From: Roseateles asaccharophilus
Lineage (GTDB): Bacteria > Pseudomonadota > Gammaproteobacteria > Burkholderiales > Burkholderiaceae_C
NCBI RefSeq assembly: GCF_004362405.1
Contig: NZ_SNXE01000001.1
Span: forward strand, 1,009,781 to 1,073,780
Length of the DNA stretch: 64,000 bases
Reading direction: 5' to 3'
This document shows positions 45,906 to 54,011 of the stretch, piece by piece (the first letter of the stretch is position 1; every line of letters begins with the position of its first letter). A program made the translations under genes and the position numbers. Under the pieces are notes generated by a model, which worked only from the letters and a program-made list of their open reading frames with translations, was not told the DNA's origin and ran no database searches.

Positions 45906-46523
45906 ATGAATTCCCAGACCGAGAAGCGTCTGATCGAGGGGCCGGTCGGCGCCATCGAATGCGCCATCGACCAGCCCGCCGCCGAGCGCGCGCTGCGTGG
46001 CGTGGCCGTGATCTGCCACCCGAATCCCACCCAGGGTGGGACCATGGACAACAAGGTGGTGCAGACCCTGGCGCGCGCCTTTCTGCAGCTGGGCTACCGC
46101 ACGGTGCGCTTCAACTTCCGCGGCATCGGCCGCTCGCAGGGCGGCTGGGATGAGGGTCGTGGCGAGGTGGACGATGCCCTGGCCGTGATCGCCGCGCACC
46201 GCGAGGCGGGCCTGCCCCTGGCCCTGGCCGGTTTTTCCTTCGGCGGCTATGTGGCCTCGCGGGCCCACCAGGCCCTGCCGGAGGACCAGCGCCCCGAGCG
46301 CCTGGCCCTGGTGGGGCCTGCCGCCAGCCGCTTCGACATGGCGCCCGTGCCCGCCGACACCCTGGTGGTGCATGGCGAGGTGGACGATGTGGTGCCGCTC
46401 GCCGCCGTTCTGGACTGGGCGCGCCCGCAGGCGCTGCCGGTGACCGTGGTGCCCGATGTGGGCCATTTCTTTCACGGGCAGCTGCCGCTGCTGCGTGACA
46501 TCGTGGTGCGTGGCTGGCATTGA
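45906..46523 (+). CDS. Alpha/beta hydrolase (COG2945 type)
   Basis: A 205-residue hydrolase with the features of the COG2945 group: VAVICHPNPTQGGTMDNKVV, RTVRFNFRGIGRSQG, nucleophile elbow LAGFSFGGYVAS, acid in HGEVDDVVP and histidine in VPDVGHFFHGQL. No signal peptide. Physiological substrates for this group are not established. Confidence 0.87.
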   Translation: MNSQTEKRLIEGPVGAIECAIDQPAAERALRGVAVICHPNPTQGGTMDNKVVQTLARAFLQLGYRTVRFNFRGIGRSQGGWDEGRGEVDDALAVIAAHREAGLPLALAGFSFGGYVASRAHQALPEDQRPERLALVGPAASRFDMAPVPADTLVVHGEVDDVVPLAAVLDWARPQALPVTVVPDVGHFFHGQLPLLRDIVVRGWH

Positions 46524-46575
46524 GCCGGTTCATGTGCCGTCTTCTCGCTCGTTTCCCCTTGCTGCCTCTGTTCCG

Positions 46576-47724
46576 ATGAAGCGTTTGTTTGCCTTTGCGC
46601 TGGCCGCTGCCGCGGCCTTCAACACCCTGGCCCAGGCTCCGCAGCCGCCCGAGATCGCGGCGCGCAACTACCTGCTGCTTGATGTCACCGCCAACAAGGT
46701 GCTGGCCGAGCGCGAGGCCGATGTGGCCCAGGATCCGGCCTCGCTGACCAAGCTGATGACGGCCTACATCGTCTTCAATGCACTCAAGGAGAAGCGCCTC
46801 ACGCTGGACCAGCCCCTGACCGTGTCCAAGCGTGCCTGGGACGAGCGCAAGGGCGATCCCTCCTTGATGTTCATCGACACCACGATGACGCCCAAGGTGG
46901 ATGAGCTGCTCAAGGGCATGATCATCCAGAGTGGCAACGACGCCTCGGTGGCCCTGGCCGAGGGCGTGGGCGGCACGGTGGAGCAGTTCGTCGCCATGAT
47001 GAACCGCCAGGCTCAGGCCTGGGGCCTGAAGAACACCCAGTTCAAGAATGTGACCGGCATCACCGAGCCCGGCCACAAGAGCTCGGCCCGCGATATGGCC
47101 GTGATCGCCTCGCGCATCATCCAGGACTTCCCCGAGTACTACACCTACTACTCGCAGCGCGACTTCACCTTCAACAAGATCAAGCAGCACAACCGCAATC
47201 TGCTGCTGGGCCGGGATCCCAGCGTCGATGGCATGAAGACCGGCTACACCGATGCCGCCGGTTATTGCCTGGTGTCCAGCGCCCAGCGCGACTTCCCCAA
47301 TGGCAAGCGTCGCCTGCTGAGCGTGGTGATGGGCACGGCCTCCAAGGAGGCCCGCGCCGCCGAGAGCCAGAAACTGCTGAACTGGGGCTATGCGGCCTTT
47401 GACGCGGTGCGCCTGTTCGACAAGGATCAGGCCGTTTCCACCGTGCCGGTCTGGAAGGGCGCTGCGCCCGAGGCCAAGCTGGGCGCCCTGGGCCCGGTCT
47501 TCGTGGCCGTGCCGCGCGGCGAAGGTGGCAAGCTGCAGACCAAGGTCGAGCGTACCGACCCCCTGGTGGCCCCGCTCACCAAGGGTCAGCGCGTGGGCAC
47601 GCTCAAGGTCACCACGACCGGCGGCGTGGCCGTGGCCGAGGTGCCCCTGGTGGTTCAGCAGGACGTGCCCCTGGCCGGCATCTTCGGCCGCGCCTGGGAC
47701 TCCATCCGCCTGTGGATCAAGTAA
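46576..47724 (+). CDS. dacA: D-alanyl-D-alanine carboxypeptidase (PBP5/6, DacA-type)
   Basis: Low-molecular-weight penicillin-binding protein that removes the terminal D-alanine from peptidoglycan pentapeptides in the periplasm. The signal peptide is MKRLFAFALAAAAAFNTLAQ. Catalytic motifs are complete: SLTK at 56-59, SGN at 119-121 (IIQSGNDAS) and KTG at 221-223 (MKTGYTDAAG). A PBP5 C-terminal domain and a terminal amphipathic anchor (IFGRAWDSIRLWIK) follow. As in E. coli, where dacA precedes ybeD-lipB-lipA, it precedes ybeD here, with a transaminase gene between. Confidence 0.95.
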   Translation: MKRLFAFALAAAAAFNTLAQAPQPPEIAARNYLLLDVTANKVLAEREADVAQDPASLTKLMTAYIVFNALKEKRLTLDQPLTVSKRAWDERKGDPSLMFIDTTMTPKVDELLKGMIIQSGNDASVALAEGVGGTVEQFVAMMNRQAQAWGLKNTQFKNVTGITEPGHKSSARDMAVIASRIIQDFPEYYTYYSQRDFTFNKIKQHNRNLLLGRDPSVDGMKTGYTDAAGYCLVSSAQRDFPNGKRRLLSVVMGTASKEARAAESQKLLNWGYAAFDAVRLFDKDQAVSTVPVWKGAAPEAKLGALGPVFVAVPRGEGGKLQTKVERTDPLVAPLTKGQRVGTLKVTTTGGVAVAEVPLVVQQDVPLAGIFGRAWDSIRLWIK

Positions 47725-47765
47725 GGCTTTGAGCCTATGCTGAGCACTCTGTCCAGGAGGTGCGC

Positions 47766-48641
47766 ATGACCGAGCTGCCCGAGCTTCAGTGCTATCTGAA
47801 CGGCGAGTATGCCCCCCTGGCCGAGGCCAAAGTCTCGGTCATGGATCGCGGCTTCATCTTCGGCGACGGTGTCTACGAGATGATCCCGGTCTATGCGCGG
47901 CGCCTGTTCCGCTTTGCCCAGCATATGGACCGGCTGGATCGCAGCCTGTCCAAGCTCCGCATCTCCAACCCCCTGAGCCGTGATCAGTGGCTGGCCGTGT
48001 GCCGCCGGCTGATTGCAGACTTGGGGGTCGAGGACCAGTGGGTGTATCTGCAGATCACGCGCGGTCCCGCGCCCCGCAACCATGTGATGCCCGAGGACTG
48101 CGAGCCCACGGCCTTTGCCTATGCCCAGCCGGCGCGCCTGCCCACGGCCGAGCAGCGCCATCACGGTGTGGCCTGCGTCAGCGCGCGTGACTTCCGCTGG
48201 GAGCGTGGCGATATCAAGAGCACCTCCTTGCTGGGCAATGTGCTGGCCCGCCAGATCTCGGCCGATGCCGGTGCGCTCGAAACCCTTTTGTTCCGCGACG
48301 GCCATCTGACCGAGGCCTCGGCCTCCAATGTGTGGATCGTCAAGGAAGGCGCCCTGCTGGGCGTGCCCAAGAGCGAGCAGGTGCTGGAGGGCATCCGCGT
48401 GGAGTTGCTGCGCGAGCTCTGCGAGGACTGCGGTATCGCCTTCAATCTGCGCCCCATCGCCGAGAGCGAGGTCTTCACGGCGGACGAAATCCTGATCAGC
48501 TCGGCCACCAAGGAGATCCTGCCCGTCACCACGCTGGACCATGAGCCCGTGGGCCATGGCGCCCTGCGTGGCAAGCCGGGGCCGGTCTATGCGCGCCTGT
48601 ACGAGGCCTACCAGCGGGCCAAGCCCCTGCAATCGATCTGA
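47766..48641 (+). CDS. dat: D-amino-acid transaminase
   Basis: PLP-dependent fold-type IV aminotransferase of 291 residues. The PLP lysine is Lys151 (ERGDIKSTSLLGN). D-amino-acid specificity is suggested by QITRGPAPRNH (R-x-H type carboxylate trap), which resembles D-alanine transaminase (QxTRGxxxRxH) rather than IlvE. The start of the family, DRGFIFGDGVYEMIPVY, is intact. AGGAGG just upstream sets the ATG at 47766. It probably links D-alanine and D-glutamate pools, sensible next to a D,D-carboxypeptidase that releases D-alanine. Confidence 0.9.
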   Translation: MTELPELQCYLNGEYAPLAEAKVSVMDRGFIFGDGVYEMIPVYARRLFRFAQHMDRLDRSLSKLRISNPLSRDQWLAVCRRLIADLGVEDQWVYLQITRGPAPRNHVMPEDCEPTAFAYAQPARLPTAEQRHHGVACVSARDFRWERGDIKSTSLLGNVLARQISADAGALETLLFRDGHLTEASASNVWIVKEGALLGVPKSEQVLEGIRVELLRELCEDCGIAFNLRPIAESEVFTADEILISSATKEILPVTTLDHEPVGHGALRGKPGPVYARLYEAYQRAKPLQSI

Positions 48642-48655
48642 AAGACCGAAACACC

Positions 48656-48931
48656 ATGCGTGACATACCCCCTGAAGAGTCGCTGATCGAGTACCCCTCG
48701 CGCTTTCCCATCAAGGTGATGGGCGCGCATGTGGAGGGTTTTATCGAGGCCATCACCCGTGTGGCGCTGCAGTTCGACCCCGAGTTTGACGCCGCCACCA
48801 TCGAGCAGCGGCCCAGCAAGGGTGGCAACTACCTGGGTCTGACCCTCACCATCACGGCCACCAGCCGCGAGCAGCTCGATGAGCTCTACCGCACCCTGAC
48901 CACCCATCCCATGGTCAAGGTTGTGCTCTGA
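48656..48931 (+). CDS. ybeD: YbeD/DUF493 family protein
   Basis: A 91-residue member of the DUF493 (YbeD) family with an ACT-like ferredoxin fold. It starts with SLIEYPSRFPIKVMGAHVEGF and contains KGGNYLGLTLTITATSREQLDELY, family-typical features. It is proposed to be regulatory and linked by position to lipoate metabolism. In E. coli it lies directly before lipB; here about 4.4 kb of other genes intervene. Confidence 0.92.
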   Translation: MRDIPPEESLIEYPSRFPIKVMGAHVEGFIEAITRVALQFDPEFDAATIEQRPSKGGNYLGLTLTITATSREQLDELYRTLTTHPMVKVVL

Positions 48932-48996
48932 GCGAGCCGTGCTGAGCGCAATGCGCTAGATCCATGGACGTCTGGGGACTGCGTGCCTGCACCGGG

Positions 48997-49012
48997 TTTG
49001 TGCCAGCACAAA
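48997..49012. promoter_or_regulatory. Palindrome upstream of DUF3149 gene
   Basis: A perfect 16-base inverted repeat, TTTGTGC-CA-GCACAAA, centred 64 bases before the start codon at 49069. It has operator-like symmetry; the binding protein is unknown. Confidence 0.4.
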
Positions 49013-49068
49013 CTGGCCAGTGCGACACAGGCGTTGAATAGAGGCATCGCAATCGATGGAGTGTTTCG

Positions 49069-49221
49069 ATGCAAGCGTTGCAAGTCCTGTTCGGCACCGA
49101 CGTCGGCCTGATGAGCGTGGCGGTGATCGCCATCACCTTGGGCATGGGCGGCTTCTATCTGCACTTCTTTCTGAAGCACATGCATGAGGACGAGGCCCGC
49201 CAGCAGCGCGGCCAGCGCTGA
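49069..49221 (+). CDS. DUF3149 small membrane protein
   Basis: A 50-residue protein with one transmembrane helix (LMSVAVIAITLGMGGFYLHFF) and a charged C-terminus (KHMHEDEARQQRGQR). The N-terminus MQALQVLFGTDVGLMS matches what I recall of the DUF3149 family of small betaproteobacterial proteins. It has no known function. The frame was read directly; start ATG at 49069, stop TGA at 49219-49221. Confidence 0.78.
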   Translation: MQALQVLFGTDVGLMSVAVIAITLGMGGFYLHFFLKHMHEDEARQQRGQR

Positions 49222-49269
49222 GCTCTCACGGCGCTGCGGCTCGGCCGACATGCCAATTCATGAGGCCGC

Positions 49270-49953
49270 ATGAATCCCAGCGCGCCAAACGCCGCACAGA
49301 TTGACGAGCTGATGGCGCGGTATCCGGCCGTAGCCAACCTGCCCGCTGCACTGCGCAATACGGTACTGACCCGGCACGCGCTCGCACTGCAGGTGCCAGC
49401 TGGAAGCTTGCTGTTCGGGGAGGGGCAGCCCTGCCAAGGGTTCCCCATGGTGCTCCGGGGCGAGGTGCGTGTGGCCCGCGGCGCGCCCAACGGGCGTTCG
49501 CTGGAGCTCTACCGGGTGCAGCATGGCGAGCTCTGCGTGGCGTCGACCTCTTGTCTCTTCGGTCATGCGGTGTTGGCGGCCCACGGGGTGAGCACGGAAG
49601 CCTGCGAGTTGATCGTGCTGGATCCTCAAGGCTTCGCCTTGTGGACCGCCGATGAAGGTTTTCGCCGCTACGTGTTCGGCATCTTCGCCGAGCGTATTGC
49701 CGAGCTCATGGCCCTGGCCGAGGCCGTGGCCTTCCAGCGCCTTGATCAGCGCTTGGCCGGGGCCTTGCTGGGGCATGGCGCCGTGCTCCAGACCACGCAC
49801 CAGCAGCTTGCTGATGAGTTGGGCACGGTCCGCGAAATCGTCACCCGCCTGCTCAAGCGCTTCGAGCGGGAGGCTTGGTTGAGTTTGGGGCGCGAGCGTA
49901 TCGAGATCCTGGACCCCGCGGCCTTGCGGAGGCTGGCATCGGGACAGGCTTAA
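49270..49953 (+). CDS. Crp/Fnr family transcriptional regulator
   Basis: A 227-residue regulator with an N-terminal cyclic-nucleotide-binding-like beta-barrel (about 25-140; ALQVPAGSLLFGEGQPCQGFPMVLRGEVRV) and a C-terminal winged helix (about 155-215; HQQLADELGTVREIVTRLLKRFEREAWL). The Fnr N-terminal cluster cysteines are absent, and the cAMP-binding motif is not canonical, so the signal is unknown. A few Cys lie in the barrel (ELCVASTSCLFG). A perfect CRP-type palindrome follows the stop codon, before a DUF2892 gene. Confidence 0.9.
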   Translation: MNPSAPNAAQIDELMARYPAVANLPAALRNTVLTRHALALQVPAGSLLFGEGQPCQGFPMVLRGEVRVARGAPNGRSLELYRVQHGELCVASTSCLFGHAVLAAHGVSTEACELIVLDPQGFALWTADEGFRRYVFGIFAERIAELMALAEAVAFQRLDQRLAGALLGHGAVLQTTHQQLADELGTVREIVTRLLKRFEREAWLSLGRERIEILDPAALRRLASGQA

Positions 49954-49967
49954 GTGACCCCGGTCAC
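49954..49967. promoter_or_regulatory. CRP/FNR-type operator
   Basis: GTGACCCCGGTCAC is a perfect palindrome matching the CRP half-site format GTGA-N6-TCAC. It begins right after the Crp/Fnr gene stop and lies 89 bases before the DUF2892 gene, fitting regulation of that gene by its neighbour. Confidence 0.6.
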
Positions 49968-50055
49968 AGACCGGCGTCGCTGCCGCTGCCACAGTGTCGG
50001 CGCGGAGTGTGAATTCCGCAGTTTCCTGAACTACTCAACAGCGAGGGCTTGAATC

Positions 50056-50250
50056 ATGAAGAGCAATGTCGGCGGTATCGACCGCATCCTGCGCATCGTC
50101 GTGGGTGTCGCCCTGATCGCGGCGGCAGCTACCGGCACCCTGGGCCCATGGGCTTACCTGGGCGTGGTGCCGCTGCTGACGGGCGTCTTGCGTTTTTGCC
50201 CCGCCTACCCCCTGCTGGGAATGAACACCTGCCCAGCCAAGCAGAACTGA
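50056..50250 (+). CDS. DUF2892 (YgaP-like) membrane protein
   Basis: A 64-residue DUF2892 protein with two transmembrane helices and two cysteines. It begins MKSNVGGIDRILRIVVGVALI, typical of the YgaP membrane domain, and ends with LRFCPAYPLLGMNTC. The same Cys-Pro-x-Tyr-x-Pro pattern is common in the family. These proteins often sit next to Crp/Fnr or ArsR regulators and sulfur-transfer proteins; this one has only the Crp/Fnr gene. Confidence 0.9.
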   Translation: MKSNVGGIDRILRIVVGVALIAAAATGTLGPWAYLGVVPLLTGVLRFCPAYPLLGMNTCPAKQN

Positions 50251-50272
50251 GGCCGGCGGAGCCGACCCGCGT

Positions 50273-51568
50273 TCAGCACAGCGCCCGCGCGATCGCCGCA
50301 AACAGCGGCCGATCCGCGGGCGTTTCCACGAGGCAGGCCTGCATCAGCGCCATCCAGGCGGCCGGTGGCTCGCCCTCGCAGCGCGCCAGCAACTCCTCCA
50401 GCAGATAGCCAAAGGCCCGCACCTCCAGGCGCTGCAGGGCCAGGGCCTGGGCCGTGCCCGGCTCGAACAGGCTGGCCGCACCGAAATCGCCCAGATAGGC
50501 CTGGCCGCCGGGGCCGTGCAGCAGATTGTGGGCATAGAGATCGCCGTGGCTGATGCCGCGCTCGTGCAGCTGGGCCAGGGCCGCCGCTACCGTGCCGGCC
50601 AGGCGCTGCAGGGCGGCCGGGCTCAGGCGCAGGGCCTCGGGATAGATGTCGCGGGTGCAGGAGTCCAGGCTGGGCGGGCCGGCCAGGGCGCGGAAGCTGG
50701 GCGGGATCAGGGGCATGAAGAGGCCGGCGCGGCCCTCGGGGTGCGCCTGCAGCCGGCCCGTCACCGGGATCAGGCCCGGGTGGCTGCCGGCGGCCAGCCA
50801 GGCCGCCATCTCGCTGTGTGGCCAGCCATCGCTGGTGACCTCGCCCTTGAAGAGCTTGAGTGCCAGGGCCTGGTCCTCGCACTCCACACGGTGGATCACC
50901 CCCGAGGCGCCCTCGCCCAGGCGCTCGTGCAGGCGCAGAGCCGTCCAGGGCCGATGGGGCACGGGCGTGTGGGCCAGGGCGGCCTGCTCGCGCGCCTCGC
51001 TGAAGGGGTTGCCGCCACAGGCCAGCCAGGCCAGGCGCGGCAGCCGCAGCAGGCCCTCGGGCAGGGCCTCCAGCCGGTTGGCGGAGATGCGCAGCAGCTC
51101 CAGCTGCCGGGCCTGGGCCAGGCTCTGCGGCAGGGCGCGCAGACGGTTGCCGGCCAGGGCCAGCTTCTGCAGGCGGGGTCGCTCGCCCAGGGCCTCTGGC
51201 AGTTGCTCGAGCGCGTTGTCGGTAAGGATGAGCCAGCGCAGTCGCGGCGGCAGGGCGGCGGCGCTCACCTGCTCGATGCGGTTGCTCTTGAAGCCCACCA
51301 TCTCCAGCTGCGCGCAGCGGCCCAGCACCTCGGGCAGGACGGTGAAGCGGTTGGCCGAGGCGAAGACGATGCGCAGTCGCGGCAGCGTTGCCAGGGCCTC
51401 GGGCAGGGTCTCCAGGGCATTGCCCGAGACATCCAGGACTTCCAGGGTCTGGGCAATGGCCGGCTCGAAGAGCTCGGGCGGCAGGGCCGTGAGCCCGGCG
51501 CCGTTCAGGCTGATGCGCGCGCTGCCGGCCAGGGCGCCGGCGCGCAGTTGTTCAAGGGTGTGGGACAC
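50273..51568 (-). CDS. Leucine-rich-repeat protein kinase
   Basis: A 431-residue fusion of about seven leucine-rich repeats (16-190; units such as LEVLDVSGNALETLPEAL and LQKLALAGNRLRALPQSL) with a eukaryotic-like kinase domain (about 208-430). Kinase landmarks: glycine loop GEGASG at 218-223, ATP lysine Lys238 (LALKLFKG), catalytic loop HGDLYAHN at 341-348 (HGD in place of HRD, Asn present) and DFG at 361-363. Activity is therefore plausible. No membrane helix or signal is seen, so it is cytoplasmic. The target is unknown; neighbours give no clear partner. Confidence 0.9.
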   Translation of the reverse strand: MSHTLEQLRAGALAGSARISLNGAGLTALPPELFEPAIAQTLEVLDVSGNALETLPEALATLPRLRIVFASANRFTVLPEVLGRCAQLEMVGFKSNRIEQVSAAALPPRLRWLILTDNALEQLPEALGERPRLQKLALAGNRLRALPQSLAQARQLELLRISANRLEALPEGLLRLPRLAWLACGGNPFSEAREQAALAHTPVPHRPWTALRLHERLGEGASGVIHRVECEDQALALKLFKGEVTSDGWPHSEMAAWLAAGSHPGLIPVTGRLQAHPEGRAGLFMPLIPPSFRALAGPPSLDSCTRDIYPEALRLSPAALQRLAGTVAAALAQLHERGISHGDLYAHNLLHGPGGQAYLGDFGAASLFEPGTAQALALQRLEVRAFGYLLEELLARCEGEPPAAWMALMQACLVETPADRPLFAAIARALC

Positions 51569-51710
51569 GCGGTGTAGCCAAGAAGAATCAGGGAGCCCCG
51601 GGCCTGAGCGCCCGGCGGGCCCCGATTGTCGCTGCGGGCTCCGGGGTGGCCATGATCCATTCGGGCCATGCTTGCCGCGCGGCGCGTGGCACGGTTACGC
51701 TCATGGCGCA

Positions 51711-52529
51711 ATGTCATCATTTCGCCATATTTTTTCGCTAGGCCCCGCCGCGGCGGACGCGCGGGTGTTGCTGTGGTGGCGCTTGCTCTGCGCCCTGGCC
51801 CTGCTGAATGTGGGCCTGTGGTTCGCCATGCTGCATCTGGGGCCGGTGGGCAGCCCCTATGGCGAGGCGCATCTAGCCTTGTCGGGCGTCTATGTGCTGG
51901 TCTGCGCCTACCGCTCGGTGCTGCCGCGGGTGGACCTGGAGCGTCTGGTGGTGGTGGACAGCCATCTCTCCAGCATCTTTCTGGGCCGTGCCGCGGCCAC
52001 CGTGGCCGAGATCTGCTTTGCCCTGCAGCTGGGCCTGCTGGTGCATCAGCTGGCCGGCCATGCGGACCTGCCCGGCGTGCAGCGCGCGGCCTGGGCCATT
52101 CCGGTCTTCATGACCCTGGCCCAGGGCTTTTGCTGGCACAGCGTGCTCACGCTCAACCACATCACCCAGGCCGTGGAGTCCCTGCTCTGGGCCGCGGGCT
52201 TCACGCTGATGGCTGCGCTGCTGGGCCTGATCGCGGTCAATAGCGATGGCTGGGTGCCTGCCCTGGCCGGCTTCGGCATCGTGGGCGCCCTGGCCTTTGT
52301 GAGCTATGTGCTGATGGTGGATGCGCCCATGTACTGGCGCCGCTACCAGCAGGGCCGCGCCCGCGGCCAGGCCTATATGCCGCTGGACCAGGGCGCGCGC
52401 GACGCCTGGCGCCGCCGCGTGCCCAGCGGCAGCTGGGCGGCCTGGAAGGCCGATGCCCTCTGGCTCACGCCCTACTTCAGCGTGGGCGTCTGGGTGAGTC
52501 TGGCCATGGTCTGGGTGCCCGGCGCCTGA
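51711..52529 (+). CDS. Hypothetical membrane protein
   Basis: A 272-residue protein with about six transmembrane helices. No named family is recognised. Histidines occur in LVHQLAGHADLP and in CWHSVLTLNHITQ, near the membrane, which might indicate metal or heme binding. It has a GC3 pattern like real genes and is divergent from the LRR kinase gene across about 140 bases. The ATG at 51711 lacks a clear ribosome binding site; other starts are possible. Confidence 0.72.
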   Translation: MSSFRHIFSLGPAAADARVLLWWRLLCALALLNVGLWFAMLHLGPVGSPYGEAHLALSGVYVLVCAYRSVLPRVDLERLVVVDSHLSSIFLGRAAATVAEICFALQLGLLVHQLAGHADLPGVQRAAWAIPVFMTLAQGFCWHSVLTLNHITQAVESLLWAAGFTLMAALLGLIAVNSDGWVPALAGFGIVGALAFVSYVLMVDAPMYWRRYQQGRARGQAYMPLDQGARDAWRRRVPSGSWAAWKADALWLTPYFSVGVWVSLAMVWVPGA

Positions 52530-52550
52530 GGCGGGCCGGCGGCGCCGGAC

Positions 52551-53213
52551 TCAGGCGCCCTGCAGCCGGGCGTCCAGCTCCTTGAGCTTGGCGGGCGCGG
52601 CCTCGTCGCCATTGCGGGCGGCGATGTCGTACCAGTAGCGCGCCAGGCGCAGATCCCGGTCCACGCCCAGGCCGCTCTCGTACATGGAGGCGATCAGGTA
52701 CTGCGCGCCCACATCGCCGTTCTTGGCCGCCTCGCGGTACCAGTGCGCGGCCTGGCCCATGTCTTGCGGCAGGCCGCGACCCAGGTAGTAGGCCGTGGCC
52801 AGCTGCACCTGACCGTCCACGCTGCCCTGGGCGGCGGCCAGGCCCCACCAATGGACGGCGCGACGCAGGTCCGGTTTGCCGGCAAGGCCCTGCTCATGCC
52901 ACTGGCCCAGAGCCAGCTGGGCGCGCACCAGCTTGTGGGCGGCGGCCCGCTCCAGCAGGCGGCGCGCCTCGGCCAGATCGGGCTTGGGCAACTCGCCGCG
53001 GATATGCATCATGGCCAGGTTGTAGTCGGCCAGGGGCAGGCCCTGGCGCGAGAGCTGGGTAAAGCCGCGCGCGGCCTGCTCCAACCGGCCGGCCGCGTAG
53101 GCCTCCAGGGCCTGCTCCAGCGGCGTGCTGGCCGCGGCGCCCGCGCTCAAGGCCAGGCCCAGCAGCAGGGCCAGCAGGGTCTTGCCGGGTTGCAGCGTGT
53201 TCAGGGTTCGCAT
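52551..53213 (-). CDS. Sel1-repeat (TPR-like) secreted protein
   Basis: A 220-residue protein with an N-terminal signal peptide (LLALLLGLALSAGAAA, cleavage near residue 28) and about five Sel1-like repeats (for example LARAQ...LGQWHEQGLAG, VQLATAYYLGRGLPQD, AQYLIASMYESGLGVDRD). Such solenoids act as protein-interaction scaffolds, here in the periplasm. It converges with the hypothetical membrane protein gene 21 bases away. The partner is unknown. Confidence 0.87.
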   Translation of the reverse strand: MRTLNTLQPGKTLLALLLGLALSAGAAASTPLEQALEAYAAGRLEQAARGFTQLSRQGLPLADYNLAMMHIRGELPKPDLAEARRLLERAAAHKLVRAQLALGQWHEQGLAGKPDLRRAVHWWGLAAAQGSVDGQVQLATAYYLGRGLPQDMGQAAHWYREAAKNGDVGAQYLIASMYESGLGVDRDLRLARYWYDIAARNGDEAAPAKLKELDARLQGA

Positions 53214-53309
53214 GGGCGGTCTCGTGTGAGTGAACTGCGCTTGATCATCCTGCAGGCTCAGTCGCCCTGACAGGGGCAGGCCTTACGGGCTGCGGCTAAC
53301 ATCTTGCCC

Positions 53310-53978
53310 ATGATTGTGAAAACCCTGGGGCGGGTTGAGTACGCGCCCACCGAGGCCGCCATGCGCGCCTTCACCGAGGCGCGCGGCCCGGACACCGAGG
53401 ACGAGCTCTGGCTCTGCGAGCATCCCCCCACCTACACCCAGGGCCTGGCCGGTCAGGCCGGCCATGTGCTGAACCCCCAGGGCATCCCAGTGGTGCAGAC
53501 CAACCGCGGCGGCCAGGTGACCTACCACGGCCCCGGTCAGGTGGTGGCCTATCCCCTGGTGGACCTCAAGCGCCTGGGAATCTTCGTCAAGGAATATGTG
53601 TTCCGCCTGGAAGCCGCAGTGATCCAGACCCTGGAGCAGTTCGGCGTCACCGGGCACCGTGTGGCGGGCGCGCCGGGCATCTATGTGCGCCTGGACGATC
53701 CCGGCGCCCATGGCGCGCTGAGCGGCCCGGCCGATCCCAGCGACCCCTTCAAGGGCCTGGGCAAGATCGCGGCGCTGGGCATCAAGGTCAGCCGTCACTG
53801 CACTTATCACGGCGCGGCGCTGAACGTGGCCATGGACCTGGCGCCCTTTCGCGGCATCAACCCCTGTGGCTATGCCGGGCTGGAGACGGTGGACCTCGCT
53901 AGAATCGGGGTTTCCACGGACTGGCCCGAGGTGGCCCGGCGATTCGGCGAGCGGCTTGCGGCCCAGCTGAGCCGCTGA
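53310..53978 (+). CDS. lipB: Octanoyltransferase LipB
   Basis: Transfers octanoate from acyl carrier protein to lipoyl domains. The 222-residue protein contains [30 protein letters not shown] with Lys152, and the acyl-thioester Cys186 in GINPCGYAG, matching C169/K135 of E. coli in spacing. The ATG at 53310 gives the standard N-terminus; an upstream in-frame TTG adds two residues. lipA follows after 33 bases. Confidence 0.95.
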   Translation: MIVKTLGRVEYAPTEAAMRAFTEARGPDTEDELWLCEHPPTYTQGLAGQAGHVLNPQGIPVVQTNRGGQVTYHGPGQVVAYPLVDLKRLGIFVKEYVFRLEAAVIQTLEQFGVTGHRVAGAPGIYVRLDDPGAHGALSGPADPSDPFKGLGKIAALGIKVSRHCTYHGAALNVAMDLAPFRGINPCGYAGLETVDLARIGVSTDWPEVARRFGERLAAQLSR

Positions 53979-54011
53979 TTCTTCCGCATCCACAAGAAGC
54001 GAGCAGCCGCC

